Source: M3007 sp046329435 (GTDB lineage: Bacteria > Bacteroidota > Bacteroidia > Chitinophagales > Saprospiraceae). Taken from it: a DNA stretch of 64,000 nt. Positions 17,674 through 26,348 of this stretch are shown piece after piece. The translations under genes were made by a program, and so were the position numbers. Below the pieces are notes generated by a model. The model was given only the letters and a program-made list of their open reading frames with translations, did not search any database and was not told the DNA's origin. Location: positions 1 through 64,000 of the forward strand of contig JAXLUR010000007.1 of assembly GCA_046329435.1 (NCBI GenBank). Direction: 5' to 3'. How positions within the stretch are numbered: position 1 is the first letter of the stretch; each line of letters starts with the position of its first letter.

Positions 17674-18573
17674 ATGAAGACCTTTCAACTGCTTTGCCTG
17701 GTACTGACGATCAATACGTTATCGGCCCAGGTCTATCACCCTTTTGTACAATACGGCGCCTATCGCGACGAATTTTCATCACCCGGCGAACTGGCCATCT
17801 GCTACTACACCTACGGCACACGTTACTGGTTTTCGGGCGATACGATAGTGGGCGGACAAACGTATCACAAACTCTGGTGGAGCCCGATCCTCGGCGATGC
17901 CGGCACCCCCTTTTGCCCGCCGTATCAGGTGGATACCTCAGACCGCCTGTTGTTCGGATTGATGCGGGAAGACCTTCAGACACACAGGGTGTTTCGCTAC
18001 TACCCGGAAGCGGGGGCCGAATTTTTGTTGTACGATTTTGGTGCACAACCCGGCGACTCGATCGACGTGGATTACCCGCCGGTCAGGGTGTATATCGATA
18101 CCATTGTGACGGAAATCTGGAATGACGGTTCCGAACGGCAACGCTGGCTTGTTCAATCGCCGGTTGGCGGCGCCGGCAGCTGGCTGGAGAGCCTTGGAAA
18201 TACCAATGCACTTTGGACGCCGGCCGCGGGGCTTTGCATTTGCCCCTACGCCCTGTGTTACCAGCAAGATGGTGAAAACCTCTATGGCAATGTTTGCGCA
18301 ACGGCTGTGTCGGCGGGAGAGCCCAACGCTGCCCGACAGCCTGCCGTCCGTATTTTGCCCAATCCCGCCAGTCGTGAAGTGCGCGTGGCGGGCAACCCGT
18401 TCGACCGCCTGACGCTGCACGATTTTTCGGGCAAAACCGTGCTGGAAAAAACCTGGAGCACGCCCGTCTCATCGGCCGGACTGACGGTCGGCCATCTGCA
18501 GCCGGGCCTGTTTCAGGTCAATCTGTGGCTGCGCGGACAGGCGGTCGGCGGCGGCAAACTGTACAAACAGTGA
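17674..18573 (+). CDS. Secreted protein with T9SS C-terminal sorting domain
   Basis: A 299-residue exported protein. The signal peptide ends near residue 20 (TLSAQ). The C-terminal 75 residues are a type A T9SS sorting domain: ILPNPASREVRV, then TLHDFSGKTVLEKTW, then LQPGLFQVNLWLRG and a terminal basic GKLYKQ. The middle region (about 21-220) is a beta-rich, tyrosine-rich unknown domain with four Cys near its end (LCICPYALCYQQ). It should pass the outer membrane through the type IX secretion system and be released or anchored at the surface. Its activity is unknown. It is convergent with the lpxD-like gene, 10 bases apart. Confidence 0.85.
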   Translation: MKTFQLLCLVLTINTLSAQVYHPFVQYGAYRDEFSSPGELAICYYTYGTRYWFSGDTIVGGQTYHKLWWSPILGDAGTPFCPPYQVDTSDRLLFGLMREDLQTHRVFRYYPEAGAEFLLYDFGAQPGDSIDVDYPPVRVYIDTIVTEIWNDGSERQRWLVQSPVGGAGSWLESLGNTNALWTPAAGLCICPYALCYQQDGENLYGNVCATAVSAGEPNAARQPAVRILPNPASREVRVAGNPFDRLTLHDFSGKTVLEKTWSTPVSSAGLTVGHLQPGLFQVNLWLRGQAVGGGKLYKQ

Positions 18574-18583
18574 GCCGAAAGGG

Positions 18584-19516
18584 TCATTTCATTTTCCGCA
18601 CCAGATCGGGCAACAGGCGCAGCGCGGCCAGTTCCTTGTATTTTTCCCGCACTTCTTCGGCCGGTGCGCCAAAATACGTCTTGCCGCCCTCGAGCGATTT
18701 GGAGACGCCCGAGGTAGCCAGCACGACAGCGCCGGCGCCAATTCGAATAGCCTGCGCCACGCCTACCTGACCGTACAGCACGACGTTGTCTTCGATCACG
18801 GTTTTGCCGCCGATACCCACCTGTGCGGCAAAAAGGCAGTTTTTGCCCACGACAACCCCGTGTCCGATATGGATCTGGCAGTCGAGTTTGCTGCCTTCAC
18901 CGATCACGGTGTCGCCGCTCACCCCTTTGTTGATGGTGCAGCCTGCGCCGATGTCCACGTGGTTTTCGAGGATGACCCGCCCTCCGGAGCGCCATTTTTG
19001 GTAGGAGCCGTCGGGTTGTTTTTTAAAATAAAAGGCGTCGGAGCTGATGATTGCTCCCGGGCCCACCACGACGTGCTCGCCGATGATCGTGTGCTCGCCG
19101 ATGTAGGCATTGGCCTGGATGTGGCTGTGGGCGCCGATACGGACTTCGGCGGCAATGACGACGCCAGGTTCGATTATAGCAGTCGGGTGAATGTCGGCTT
19201 CCGGGCTGATGGCGACGTTCAGCGGCCGGAAAGGCCGGTGTTCGCGCACCAGGGTGTCGTACACCTCAAAAGGGCGTTCGACCACCAGGATAGCCTTGCC
19301 CGGCGGGCATTCGGCGGGCTGGTTGAGCAGAATGATGGTAGCGGCCGATTCCAGTGTTTTGGCAAAATATTTCGGGGCATCGGAGAAGGCGATGTCGCCA
19401 GCTTGCACCTTGTGGATTTCGTTGATGCCAGTGGCGGAAAGGCTGTCGTCGCCGATGATCTGGGCGTTGAAACGGCGCGCGAGTTCGCGGACGGGGATGG
19501 GTGCTGGAAATTGCAT
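18584..19516 (-). CDS. lpxD: UDP-3-O-acylglucosamine N-acyltransferase (LpxD-like)
   Basis: A 310-residue left-handed beta-helix acyltransferase with hexapeptide repeats from about residue 105 to 260 (IHPTAIIEPGVVIAAEVRIG is a typical stretch). The N-terminal uridine-binding domain (about 1-100) is of LpxD type (GINEIHKVQAGDIAFSDAPKY). The catalytic His region HIGHGVVVGKNC is near residue 218. It would transfer a hydroxyacyl chain to UDP-3-O-acyl-glucosamine in lipid A synthesis. Bacteroidota commonly encode more than one LpxD-like protein. No lpxA, lpxB or lpxC is adjacent, so a secondary or specialised copy is possible. Confidence 0.88.
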   Translation of the reverse strand: MQFPAPIPVRELARRFNAQIIGDDSLSATGINEIHKVQAGDIAFSDAPKYFAKTLESAATIILLNQPAECPPGKAILVVERPFEVYDTLVREHRPFRPLNVAISPEADIHPTAIIEPGVVIAAEVRIGAHSHIQANAYIGEHTIIGEHVVVGPGAIISSDAFYFKKQPDGSYQKWRSGGRVILENHVDIGAGCTINKGVSGDTVIGEGSKLDCQIHIGHGVVVGKNCLFAAQVGIGGKTVIEDNVVLYGQVGVAQAIRIGAGAVVLATSGVSKSLEGGKTYFGAPAEEVREKYKELAALRLLPDLVRKMK

Positions 19517-19629
19517 GGGTCAGAAGAATTGGCCGCAAAGGTCTGAAATTTCATCTCCTATTTTTCGACCGAATAAAGCTTTGAGCAATAAGGGGATGCG
19601 CTACTTTTACCGCAAAACCAATTTTGACC

Positions 19630-21258
19630 ATGATATCCGTTACCCGTCTTTTTCTTCTAGCGGCCTTTACATGGCTGGGTGCTGCCGCTTCCTGCCTGTT
19701 TGCCCAAAATGCACAGGCGCCGCAGACACCGGTTGCCGAGCTCCGCGGCGCATGGGTGGCTACGGTGGCCAATATCGACTGGCCTTCCGCTCCCGGACTC
19801 TCGCCCGACCGCCAGCGCGCTGAATTCGACAGCTTGCTCGACGTGCTGAAAGCCATGAATATGAACGCCGTTTTTGTGCAGGTGCGACCGGCCGGCGATG
19901 CTTTTTACAACTCCCCGGTGGTGCCCTGGAGCAAATACCTGTCGGGGCAACAGGGCGTTCCGCCCAACCCTTTGTACGACCCGCTGGAATACATGATCAA
20001 GGCGGCCCACGAACGCCGTATGGAGTTTCACGCCTGGCTCAATCCTTACCGGGCCACTTTCGACCTCGACACAGCCAGCCTGAGCCCCATGCACCTGCTT
20101 AAATCACTTCCGCCGGATCGCAAGCGCGAGTGGTTTTTTCAGTACGGCAACCGCTGGTATTTCAATCCGGCAAGCCCGCTGGTACGCACTTATCTGACCA
20201 ATGTGGTGAAAGATATCGTGTTGCGCTACGACGTGGACGGCGTCCATTTCGACGACTACTTTTACCCCTACCCGGCTGCCAATGTGCCGCCTATCGACGA
20301 CTACGACCTGTTTGCCGCCGATCCGCGCGGTTTTTCCAACATAGAAGACTGGCGCCGCGACAACATTACCCTGCTCATCAAGAGCTGTTCGGAGGGCATT
20401 AAAAGTATTAAACCCTACGTCCGTTTCGGGATCGCGCCCTATGGCGTGTGGCGTAACTCGACCAAGGACCCCATCAACGGTTCCGCCACCGGCACGGCCG
20501 TAACCAGTTATGACGACAACTATGCCGACGTACTCAAATGGCTGCAAAACGGCTGGATCGATTACGTCGCGCCGCAATTGTACTGGAGCATTGGCTTCCC
20601 GCCGGCCGATTACAGAACACTGGTCAACTGGTGGAGCCAGCATACCTACGGCCGCCAGTTGTATATCGGGCATGCAGCTTACAAAATCAACAACTGGCCT
20701 GCCGATCCCAACTGGTATCAACCCGACGAGATCAACCGCCAGATCGCGGTCAATCGCAGCACACCGGGCGTCAACGGCAGTATTTTTTATTCAGTAAAAC
20801 CCTTGTTGTACAACCCGCTGGGTGTGCAGGATTCCCTGATCACAAGCTTGTACCCGACGCCTGCGCTGGTGCCGCCGCAGGCTTCGCTCAGCCGCATACC
20901 GCCCGCCACCCCCAAAATCTGCCGCATTTCCGGCGCGCCTGGCCGCGTAAAACTCGCCTGGCAGGTTTGCAACATCACCAATGGCGACCAAATGCCCTAT
21001 TATTATGCCATTTACCGCTTTAACGGGAAAGAAATAGGCGACTACAGCGATGTGCGTAACTTGCTGAGCATCACACCTTTCAACCCGGACAAACAAATTT
21101 TTGAAGACCTGACCACCGTTCAGGGGCAGTATTACACGTACGTCGTGATCGGTTACAACCGCGTCAACGTGCCCAGTTATTCCAGCGAGCCGGTGACCAT
21201 CAAAAAAACGGAGCGCTCGCTGAAAAAGAAGCGAAAGCCCCTGTTTGCAAAGGGATAA
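19630..21258 (+). CDS. GHL10-type glycosyl hydrolase-like protein (DUF187)
   Basis: A 542-residue exported protein with a signal peptide (cleavage near CLFAQ, residue 26). The main domain (about 35-370) is a TIM-barrel of the GHL10/DUF187 family: ELRGAWVATVANIDWPS near 38, then VFVQVRPAGDAFYNS near 80, then DGVHFDDYFYPYP near 204, whose acidic residues are the expected active site. A fibronectin-III-like domain appears C-terminal (about 430-530). Family members are thought to act on glycans or peptidoglycan-related polymers, but the substrate here is unknown. The ATG at 19630 is preferred over a TTG two codons upstream. A terminator follows directly. Confidence 0.85.
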   Translation: MISVTRLFLLAAFTWLGAAASCLFAQNAQAPQTPVAELRGAWVATVANIDWPSAPGLSPDRQRAEFDSLLDVLKAMNMNAVFVQVRPAGDAFYNSPVVPWSKYLSGQQGVPPNPLYDPLEYMIKAAHERRMEFHAWLNPYRATFDLDTASLSPMHLLKSLPPDRKREWFFQYGNRWYFNPASPLVRTYLTNVVKDIVLRYDVDGVHFDDYFYPYPAANVPPIDDYDLFAADPRGFSNIEDWRRDNITLLIKSCSEGIKSIKPYVRFGIAPYGVWRNSTKDPINGSATGTAVTSYDDNYADVLKWLQNGWIDYVAPQLYWSIGFPPADYRTLVNWWSQHTYGRQLYIGHAAYKINNWPADPNWYQPDEINRQIAVNRSTPGVNGSIFYSVKPLLYNPLGVQDSLITSLYPTPALVPPQASLSRIPPATPKICRISGAPGRVKLAWQVCNITNGDQMPYYYAIYRFNGKEIGDYSDVRNLLSITPFNPDKQIFEDLTTVQGQYYTYVVIGYNRVNVPSYSSEPVTIKKTERSLKKKRKPLFAKG

Positions 21259-21265
21259 CCGATAC

Positions 21266-21308
21266 AAGAGGGATTTGAGCCATGCCGCTCAAATCCCTCT
21301 TCTGTTTT
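21266..21308 (+). terminator. Terminator of the GHL10-type gene
   Basis: A perfect 15-bp stem (21266-21280 with 21287-21301), a 6-base loop and a short T-rich tail (CTGTTTT). It starts 8 bases after the stop codon. Confidence 0.8.
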
Positions 21309-21371
21309 ATCTGCAGCGAAAAGTACCAATACCACCCTCAAAAACACCACGGAGCCGGGCAGGGGCGCCCG

Positions 21372-21379
21372 TACCTTTG
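21372..21379 (+). promoter_or_regulatory. Putative -7 promoter element of trxA
   Basis: TACCTTTG is a perfect TAnnTTTG element, giving a 5' leader of about 65 bases before the trxA ATG at 21451. No -33 TTTG is evident. Confidence 0.45.
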
Positions 21380-21450
21380 TGCTGTAATCGGTGGCGAATT
21401 GTGAAGACTGCCGATGTAAACAAAAACCCTTACCTGTAAATTATTCATCC

Positions 21451-21750
21451 ATGACATTCGCTGAATTGATGAAGTCTGATCGCCCGGTGCTGATCGATTT
21501 TTATGCCGACTGGTGCGCGCCCTGCCGTGCCATGAAACCCGTTCTTGACGATGTAAAAGCCCGTTTGGGTGAAAATGTCAACATCTACAAAATCGATGTG
21601 GACAAAAATCAGGCGCTGGCCGCCCGTTTCAATATTCGTTCCATCCCGACCCTTATGATCTTCAATAAAGGCAACGCCGTCTGGCGCAAATCGGGCATGG
21701 CATCATCGGCCGAACTGGTCAATGCTATCAGTTCCTTCTCGGAAAACTAG
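21451..21750 (+). CDS. trxA: Thioredoxin
   Basis: A 99-residue cytoplasmic thioredoxin with the active site W21-C22-A23-P24-C25 (the WCAPC variant, where WCGPC is more common) and the cis-proline loop RSIPTLMIF near residue 68. It reduces protein disulfides using electrons from thioredoxin reductase, which is not in the window. The ATG at 21451 gives the usual N-terminus; an upstream in-frame ATG would add 20 residues without a signal peptide. A terminator separates it from the rhodanese gene. Confidence 0.93.
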   Translation: MTFAELMKSDRPVLIDFYADWCAPCRAMKPVLDDVKARLGENVNIYKIDVDKNQALAARFNIRSIPTLMIFNKGNAVWRKSGMASSAELVNAISSFSEN

Positions 21751-21802
21751 GCGTTTTCAACAGACGGTGATTCCTTGTACGAGCAAGTTTTCATCCTATA
21801 TC

Positions 21803-21840
21803 GGGGTGATACCGAACAACGGTTATCACCCCACTTTTTT
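21803..21840 (+). terminator. Terminator after trxA
   Basis: A GC-rich stem (GGGGTGATA pairing with TATCACCCC, then two more pairs with one bulged A) followed by six T's. The rhodanese gene begins only 30 bases later, so it is either expressed by read-through or from a promoter overlapping this hairpin. Confidence 0.7.
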
Positions 21841-21869
21841 CCCTCATTTATAAAAACAACCCAGTCAAA

Positions 21870-22265
21870 ATGTCTTTTTCCGGATTTTTTAAAAACCTGT
21901 TTGGCGGCGCCGGCGAAGCGGAAAGCGCTGTCGAAATGCCCGAAAATAACACCAAACATCCCAACCCCGTTTACGACAACCTTCCTGGCAATCTTTTCAA
22001 AAAAGAGTTTCAGGCCAGCAAAGGCGCTGTTTTGCTCGATGTGCGCACCTCGATGGAGGTCCGCTCCGGCGCACTGCCCGGCGCGGTCCATATCGACATC
22101 ATGTCGCCGTCTTTCGCCGCCAAAGTAGCTGCTCTCGATCGCTCCAAAACCTATTTTATTTACTGCCGGAGCGGCAACCGCAGCGCGCAGGCCTGTCAGA
22201 TCATGCACCGCCAGGGCTTCGATGTGCGCAACCTGATGGGCGGCATCGGCGCCTGGCCCCGTTAA
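21870..22265 (+). CDS. Rhodanese-like domain protein
   Basis: A 131-residue cytoplasmic protein. The N-terminal 45 residues are a flexible, weakly conserved extension. The rhodanese fold spans about 45-131, with VLLDVRTSMEVRSGALPGAVHI near 54 and the active-site loop CRSGNRS (Cys99) that would carry a persulfide. Single-domain rhodaneses move sulfane sulfur to acceptors such as cyanide or thiols. The next gene unit is a Cys/Met-metabolism PLP enzyme on the opposite strand, a loose sulfur-metabolism context. Confidence 0.87.
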   Translation: MSFSGFFKNLFGGAGEAESAVEMPENNTKHPNPVYDNLPGNLFKKEFQASKGAVLLDVRTSMEVRSGALPGAVHIDIMSPSFAAKVAALDRSKTYFIYCRSGNRSAQACQIMHRQGFDVRNLMGGIGAWPR

Positions 22266-22324
22266 GTTTTCAATGCCGCCACACCAATAGAAATTTGACA
22301 AGCAGGTGTTTCACACACAATAAA

Positions 22325-22360
22325 AAAGCCGGTGTTCAACAGCAGTTGAGCACCGGCTTT
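22325..22360. terminator. Bidirectional terminator between rhodanese and PLP-enzyme genes
   Basis: A 16-bp stem (22325-22340 with 22345-22360, one G-U pair) with a 4-base loop. The minus strand continues into a run of T's, so it fits best as the PLP enzyme's terminator. Confidence 0.75.
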
Positions 22361-22386
22361 CTGTTTATTCCTCCATCACCGTGGGT

Positions 22387-23682
22387 TCAGGGCTGGGTGG
22401 CGAAAGCGGCCATGCGCGGCGCTTCCGTTTTCGCGGGCGTGGCGAGGGCCTGTTCCAGGTCCCAGATCAGGTCGTCGGGGTGTTCGACGCCTACCGACAG
22501 GCGGATCATGCCGGGCGTGATGCCCAGGGCGCGTTTGTGGGCCAGTTCGACCCCTGCGTGCGTCATCGTATCGGGATGCTGGGCCAGCGATTCGGTGCTG
22601 CCGAGACTGACGGCCAGTTTGACCAGTTTCAGGTGGTTGAGCACGGAAAAGGCGCCTTCTTCGCCGCCGCTGACCTCAAACGCCAGCATGGCGCCCGCCG
22701 AAGTGTATTGCCTGCGATAAATGTCGTATTGCCGTGCGTCGTGTTCGGGGCTGAGGAAGCCCAGGTAATGCACGGATTCCACCCGCGGATGGTCTTTCAG
22801 AAAAGCCGCGACCAGTGCTGCCGTGGCTGCCTGGCGCTCCATGCGGATGTGCAGGGTTTCGAGGCTGCGGAGCAGCAGCCAGCCGGTCCAGGGGCCGGCC
22901 ATGTTGCCGAGGAAAGTGCGAAGTCCTTTGACGCGCTGCATAAAAGCCTTGCTGCCGCACACGGCGCCGGCAATCACGTCGCTGTGGCCGCCGATGTATT
23001 TGGTGGCCGAATAAATGGAAAAATCGGCGCCCCACTTCAAGGGGTGCTGCCAAAGCGGCCCCATGTAGGTGTTGTCGACGGCCATCAGCACACGGCGATC
23101 CTGGGTGGAAAAATGGTCGGCGACGGCGCGGCACATGGCCAGGTCATAGAGGGCGTTGGTGGGGTTGGCCGGCGTTTCGACGAACACCATAGCCAGCGGC
23201 GCCTGCGTTTCCTGGATGATGCGGGTAATGTCTTCGGCAGTATCATCGGGGTGAAATTCGAGGGTTTTAATGCCGAAGCGCGGCAAAAAGTGCCGGATAA
23301 AGTGGTCGGAGCCGCCGTACAGGGGGGTACTGTGCAGCAACAGGTCGCCGGGCTTCAGGAATTCGAGCAGCACGGTGGTGATTGCACTCATGCCGCTTTC
23401 GAAAACAGCGCAGTCTTCGGCGTCATCCCAGAGGCAGAGGCGGTTTTCGAGGATTTCGAGGTCGGGATTGTTGATGCGGCTGTAAATCAGTCCTTCCGAC
23501 TCGCCTTCGCGGCGATTGCGCAGGCCGTAGGCGACCTCAAAGTGCGCCTTGCCCATTTCGGCTGTGGGAAAAGCGAAAGTGGAGGTTTGGAAGATCGGAC
23601 ATTTAACAGCGCCTTCAGACCACTCGGGGTGGTAACCGTGCGACATCATAAGGCTTTCCGGACGAAAATTGTGGTTAGTCAT
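22387..23682 (-). CDS. Cys/Met metabolism PLP-dependent enzyme (gamma-synthase/gamma-lyase type)
   Basis: A 431-residue fold-type I PLP enzyme. The PLP lysine lies in SATKYIGGHSD (about Lys228), preceded by the aspartate segment VDNTYMGPLWQHP near 205 and YSRINNPDLEILENRL near 68. It belongs to the family of cystathionine gamma-synthase, cystathionine gamma-lyase, O-acetylhomoserine sulfhydrylase and methionine gamma-lyase. The reaction cannot be settled by eye; the C-terminal LGSTESLAQHP is typical of gamma-lyases and methionine gamma-lyase-like enzymes. It is divergent from an Lrp/AsnC regulator, which suggests amino-acid-responsive control. Confidence 0.9.
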   Translation of the reverse strand: MTNHNFRPESLMMSHGYHPEWSEGAVKCPIFQTSTFAFPTAEMGKAHFEVAYGLRNRREGESEGLIYSRINNPDLEILENRLCLWDDAEDCAVFESGMSAITTVLLEFLKPGDLLLHSTPLYGGSDHFIRHFLPRFGIKTLEFHPDDTAEDITRIIQETQAPLAMVFVETPANPTNALYDLAMCRAVADHFSTQDRRVLMAVDNTYMGPLWQHPLKWGADFSIYSATKYIGGHSDVIAGAVCGSKAFMQRVKGLRTFLGNMAGPWTGWLLLRSLETLHIRMERQAATAALVAAFLKDHPRVESVHYLGFLSPEHDARQYDIYRRQYTSAGAMLAFEVSGGEEGAFSVLNHLKLVKLAVSLGSTESLAQHPDTMTHAGVELAHKRALGITPGMIRLSVGVEHPDDLIWDLEQALATPAKTEAPRMAAFATQP

Positions 23683-23741
23683 GGCGGGCAGAATTTTTGT
23701 TCAAATTTCTAATTTTTAACCTTTAGTTCTATGATATTAAC

Positions 23742-23749
23742 TATGTTTG
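23742..23749 (+). promoter_or_regulatory. Putative -7 promoter element of the Lrp/AsnC gene
   Basis: TATGTTTG matches TAnnTTTG and lies in a strongly AT-rich 162-base divergent region, giving a leader of about 90 bases. Confidence 0.35.
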
Positions 23750-23759
23750 GAAAATTTTT

Positions 23760-23781
23760 CTAAAAAATATTTAAATTTTAG
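23760..23781. promoter_or_regulatory. AT-rich inverted repeat, possible Lrp operator
   Basis: CTAAAA and TTTTAG flank a 10-base AT-only core, forming a dyad in the region shared by the PLP-enzyme and Lrp genes. Lrp/AsnC proteins bind AT-rich dyads near their own and neighbouring promoters, so this is a candidate site. The assignment rests on position and symmetry only. Confidence 0.3.
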
Positions 23782-23844
23782 AATAATAGTCCAAAGCGTA
23801 TTCTGCAAAGGAATTGAAACAGAAAAAAAATTGCCCTGCTGCCC

Positions 23845-24318
23845 ATGTCAACACCCGCATACCAGCCCGACACAACCGATCTGGCCATCCTGCGCCTGCT
23901 GCAGGAAGACGCTTTTCTTACCCATAAAGAGATTGCAGGCCGCCTTGGCCTCACCACCACGCCGGTGTACGAGCGCATCCGGCGACTGGAGCGCGAGGGC
24001 ATTATACAGGGCTACGTGGCGCTGGTAAACCGTGAAAAAGTGGGCAAACCCCTTGTCGTCATGTGCGCCGTATCGCTCAAGGAGCATGCGCAAGTCAGGC
24101 TGCAGCAATTTGAACGCAGCGTATGCGCCCTGCCCGAAGTGACCGAGGTGTTGCATATCGCTGGCGGCTTCGATTACCTGCTCAAAGTTGTTGTGCGTGA
24201 TATGGCTGAATATCAGCATTTTATCGTCAACAAGCTGGCCGGGCTCGACAATGTCGGGCATGCGCAGAGTTCGTTCGTACTGACCGAATTAAAACAAAGC
24301 ACGGCCGTGCCTTTATAG
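23845..24318 (+). CDS. Lrp/AsnC-family transcriptional regulator
   Basis: A 157-residue regulator with an N-terminal winged helix-turn-helix (about 10-60; DLAILRLLQEDAFLTHKEI, then LGLTTTPVYERIRRLEREG) and a C-terminal RAM/ACT-like ligand-binding domain (about 70-150; including HIAGGFDYLLKVVVRDM). Such proteins form octamers or dimers that sense amino acids. It is divergent from a Cys/Met-metabolism enzyme, its likely target, and probably autoregulated. It is convergent with a DUF983 gene, 6 bases apart. Confidence 0.93.
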   Translation: MSTPAYQPDTTDLAILRLLQEDAFLTHKEIAGRLGLTTTPVYERIRRLEREGIIQGYVALVNREKVGKPLVVMCAVSLKEHAQVRLQQFERSVCALPEVTEVLHIAGGFDYLLKVVVRDMAEYQHFIVNKLAGLDNVGHAQSSFVLTELKQSTAVPL

Positions 24319-24324
24319 GCGCTG

Positions 24325-24723
24325 TCAGGCGGGCTTTTTAGGGGAAAGGATGTCGGGGCGGTATTTGACATTGATATTCAGCCACATCAGCCGCGAAATC
24401 CGAAAGATGTAGATAAAGTTGGTCGCCAGAAAGATGGCCAGCAGGCTGAAAGCGGCAGTCTGGCTCCAGCCTAATCCCCAATGAAACAAGGCGATAAACA
24501 GCAGGCAGAACCAGCCGGTCCAGATGTAGGAAATAAACATGGCACCGTAGTAGTAGCCTGGTTCGGGGAAATAATTCAGGCCGCATTTAGGGCAATGGTT
24601 GTGCATTTCAAATGGCCTGACAAACGACCAGGAGCCGGTTTCGAAGGTGTCGCCCTCGTGACAACGCGGGCATTTGAGGTGGAAAATACTGTAGGATTTG
24701 GAGCCTTTTTGCAAAAATGCCAT
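24325..24723 (-). CDS. DUF983 family membrane protein
   Basis: A 132-residue protein with an N-terminal zinc-ribbon-like pair of CxxC motifs (KCPRCHEG near residue 18, HCPKCGLNYFPEPGYYYGAM near 43) and two transmembrane helices (about 60-80 and 90-110). This matches the DUF983 family, whose function is unknown; some members occur near cytochrome oxidase genes, but no such genes are here. The ATG at 24723 gives the family N-terminus (MAFLQKGSKSYSIFHLKCPRC); the open upstream extension is not typical. Confidence 0.82.
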   Translation of the reverse strand: MAFLQKGSKSYSIFHLKCPRCHEGDTFETGSWSFVRPFEMHNHCPKCGLNYFPEPGYYYGAMFISYIWTGWFCLLFIALFHWGLGWSQTAAFSLLAIFLATNFIYIFRISRLMWLNINVKYRPDILSPKKPA

Positions 24724-24869
24724 GACAGGTAGTGTATTTGCTGCAAAGTTGGGGTGGCGGCCGGCAGATGTTATGGACAAAATCCGTTGCTTAATTGACC
24801 TTTTTACCGGTTGGGCGCTTTGTTGCCGATGTTCGTATTTTCGCCGACCTGCACGAAGTTTCCTGAGCC

Positions 24870-25751
24870 ATGGCCAACAAGATACCCACCTACAGCATTT
24901 GCAATCTGCTCGGCGCCGACCGCTGCATGAATGAAGTGGTTGTGATGCGCATTCACGAATTTCTGCGACAGCACAAGGATTTGACTTTTCCGCACCGTCA
25001 TGATTTTTACCAGATCGTGCTTTTTACGAAAGGCAGCGGGCGGCATGCCATTGATTTTCAAACCTTTGAGGTTAAGCCGCATCAGATTTACTACATGGCG
25101 CCGGGGCAGGTGCACACCTGGCAGTTCAATGAGGATGTGGAGGGTTACATCATCAATTTTAACGAGTCGTTCTTTACTGCTTTTTGTCACAATCCCTTCT
25201 TTTTGAGGGAGTTCCCACTGTTCAATACCGTTAGTGGCAGTCCGGTAAACATACTCGACATGTCGTGTTGCACGGAAGTGGAGCAGACGCTGGCCACCAT
25301 GCTGGAAGAGTTTGGCCGCGATGGCGAATTCAAGATGGATTTGCTGCGCGGCATGCTGATCACCGTGCTGGTGCGGTTGTCGCGGGCAGCGCCGAGCACA
25401 TTTCGCGAGCACACCTCGAAGCACAATGTGGCGCTCATGCGGCAGTTTGAAAAGATGATCGAATTACATTTTCGGGAAAAGCGGTTGCCCAAGGAGTACG
25501 CCGAAATGCTGTTCGTGACCCCCAACCACCTCAATGCGCTCACCAAAGACGCGCTGGGTAAAAGTGCCGGAGAACTGATCCGCGACCGGGTGCTGCTGGA
25601 AGCCAAGCGCCTGCTGGTCAATTCCGACCTGATGATTTCCCAGATCGCCGATACGCTGAATTTTGAGGACAACGCGTACTTCACCCGCTTTTTTAAAAAG
25701 TACACAGGGGCCACGCCGGAGCAGTTCAGGGCGACGCAGGCGGCGGGGTGA
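24870..25751 (+). CDS. AraC-family transcriptional regulator
   Basis: A 293-residue regulator. The N-terminal cupin (about 25-100; FPHRHDFYQIVLFTKGSG near 41) probably binds a small ligand. The C-terminal AraC/XylS double helix-turn-helix (about 190-290) shows the conserved LLVNSDLMISQIADTLNFED and FTRFFKKYTGATPEQFR signatures. Its target is not evident: flanking genes are a DUF983 protein and a DUF2024 protein. The last 26 bases overlap the 3' end of the convergent DUF2024 gene. Confidence 0.9.
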   Translation: MANKIPTYSICNLLGADRCMNEVVVMRIHEFLRQHKDLTFPHRHDFYQIVLFTKGSGRHAIDFQTFEVKPHQIYYMAPGQVHTWQFNEDVEGYIINFNESFFTAFCHNPFFLREFPLFNTVSGSPVNILDMSCCTEVEQTLATMLEEFGRDGEFKMDLLRGMLITVLVRLSRAAPSTFREHTSKHNVALMRQFEKMIELHFREKRLPKEYAEMLFVTPNHLNALTKDALGKSAGELIRDRVLLEAKRLLVNSDLMISQIADTLNFEDNAYFTRFFKKYTGATPEQFRATQAAG

Positions 25752-26139
25752 GCCCGGCCACGATCTCCCGCACCTCCGCCTCGCTTTTTCCCATAAAATC
25801 GGCAAACCGATATTGCGGATAATGCCCGCGCAGGTGCAGAATCAGGTCGCGTCGGGTGGCTTCCGCCGGCAATGCGGCCGGTATATCCCCCAGGTCGATG
25901 ATAAAATACCCGTGTTGTTCGATACCCTGTACCACTTCCGGCGTGGGCGTTTCGATATGGCAGAGCTTGCAATTCTCCGTCTCCAGACGCCCCGAGGCCC
26001 CGTTTTCCCCGTCCAGATAGGCATAGCCGTATTGGAAAATAACGGCCGGGTCCGTTACGGTTTCCGGTACGAGAATATCGAAATGCAGCACGCTTCCGTT
26101 CTCTTTTTTTACATAGGTATCCCAAACGGCGACTTGCAT
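25726..26139 (-). CDS. DUF2024 family protein
   Basis: A 137-residue protein that starts with the family hallmark VAVWDTYVKKENGSVLHFDI and contains CKLCHIETPTPEV near residue 57. The family is small, widespread in Bacteroidota and of unknown function. Two Cys and one His in CKLCH could bind metal. It overlaps the AraC gene tail to tail by 26 bases, and the extra C-terminal Pro/Ala residues may be family-variable. Confidence 0.82.
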   Translation of the reverse strand: MQVAVWDTYVKKENGSVLHFDILVPETVTDPAVIFQYGYAYLDGENGASGRLETENCKLCHIETPTPEVVQGIEQHGYFIIDLGDIPAALPAEATRRDLILHLRGHYPQYRFADFMGKSEAEVREIVAGLTPPPASP

Positions 26140-26177
26140 CGTATCAAATTTTGTTGTTCAAAACTGCGGCAAGGATA

Positions 26178-26210
26178 ACAAAAAAGGCCCGATCGAGATG
26201 ATCGGACCTT
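26178..26210 (-). terminator. Rho-independent terminator of tRNA-Ala
   Basis: On the minus strand an 11-bp stem (26210-26200 with 26194-26184, one G-U pair), a 5-base loop and a T-run lie just downstream of the tRNA 3' end. Confidence 0.8.
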
Positions 26211-26216
26211 ATTTTG

Positions 26217-26290
<74 letters not shown>

Positions 26291-26308
26291 ATTTGCGTAA
26301 AGCGGCTG

Positions 26309-26316
26309 CAAAGATA
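26309..26316 (-). promoter_or_regulatory. Putative -7 element of tRNA-Ala
   Basis: The minus strand reads TATCTTTG, a perfect TAnnTTTG match, 18 bases before the tRNA 5' end. A perfect 14-base palindrome (26324-26337) lies just upstream and could act as the end of the protease transcript or as a factor site. Confidence 0.45.
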
Positions 26317-26348
26317 AATGCCTGCGTTTTAAAACGCCAAGCATGCTG

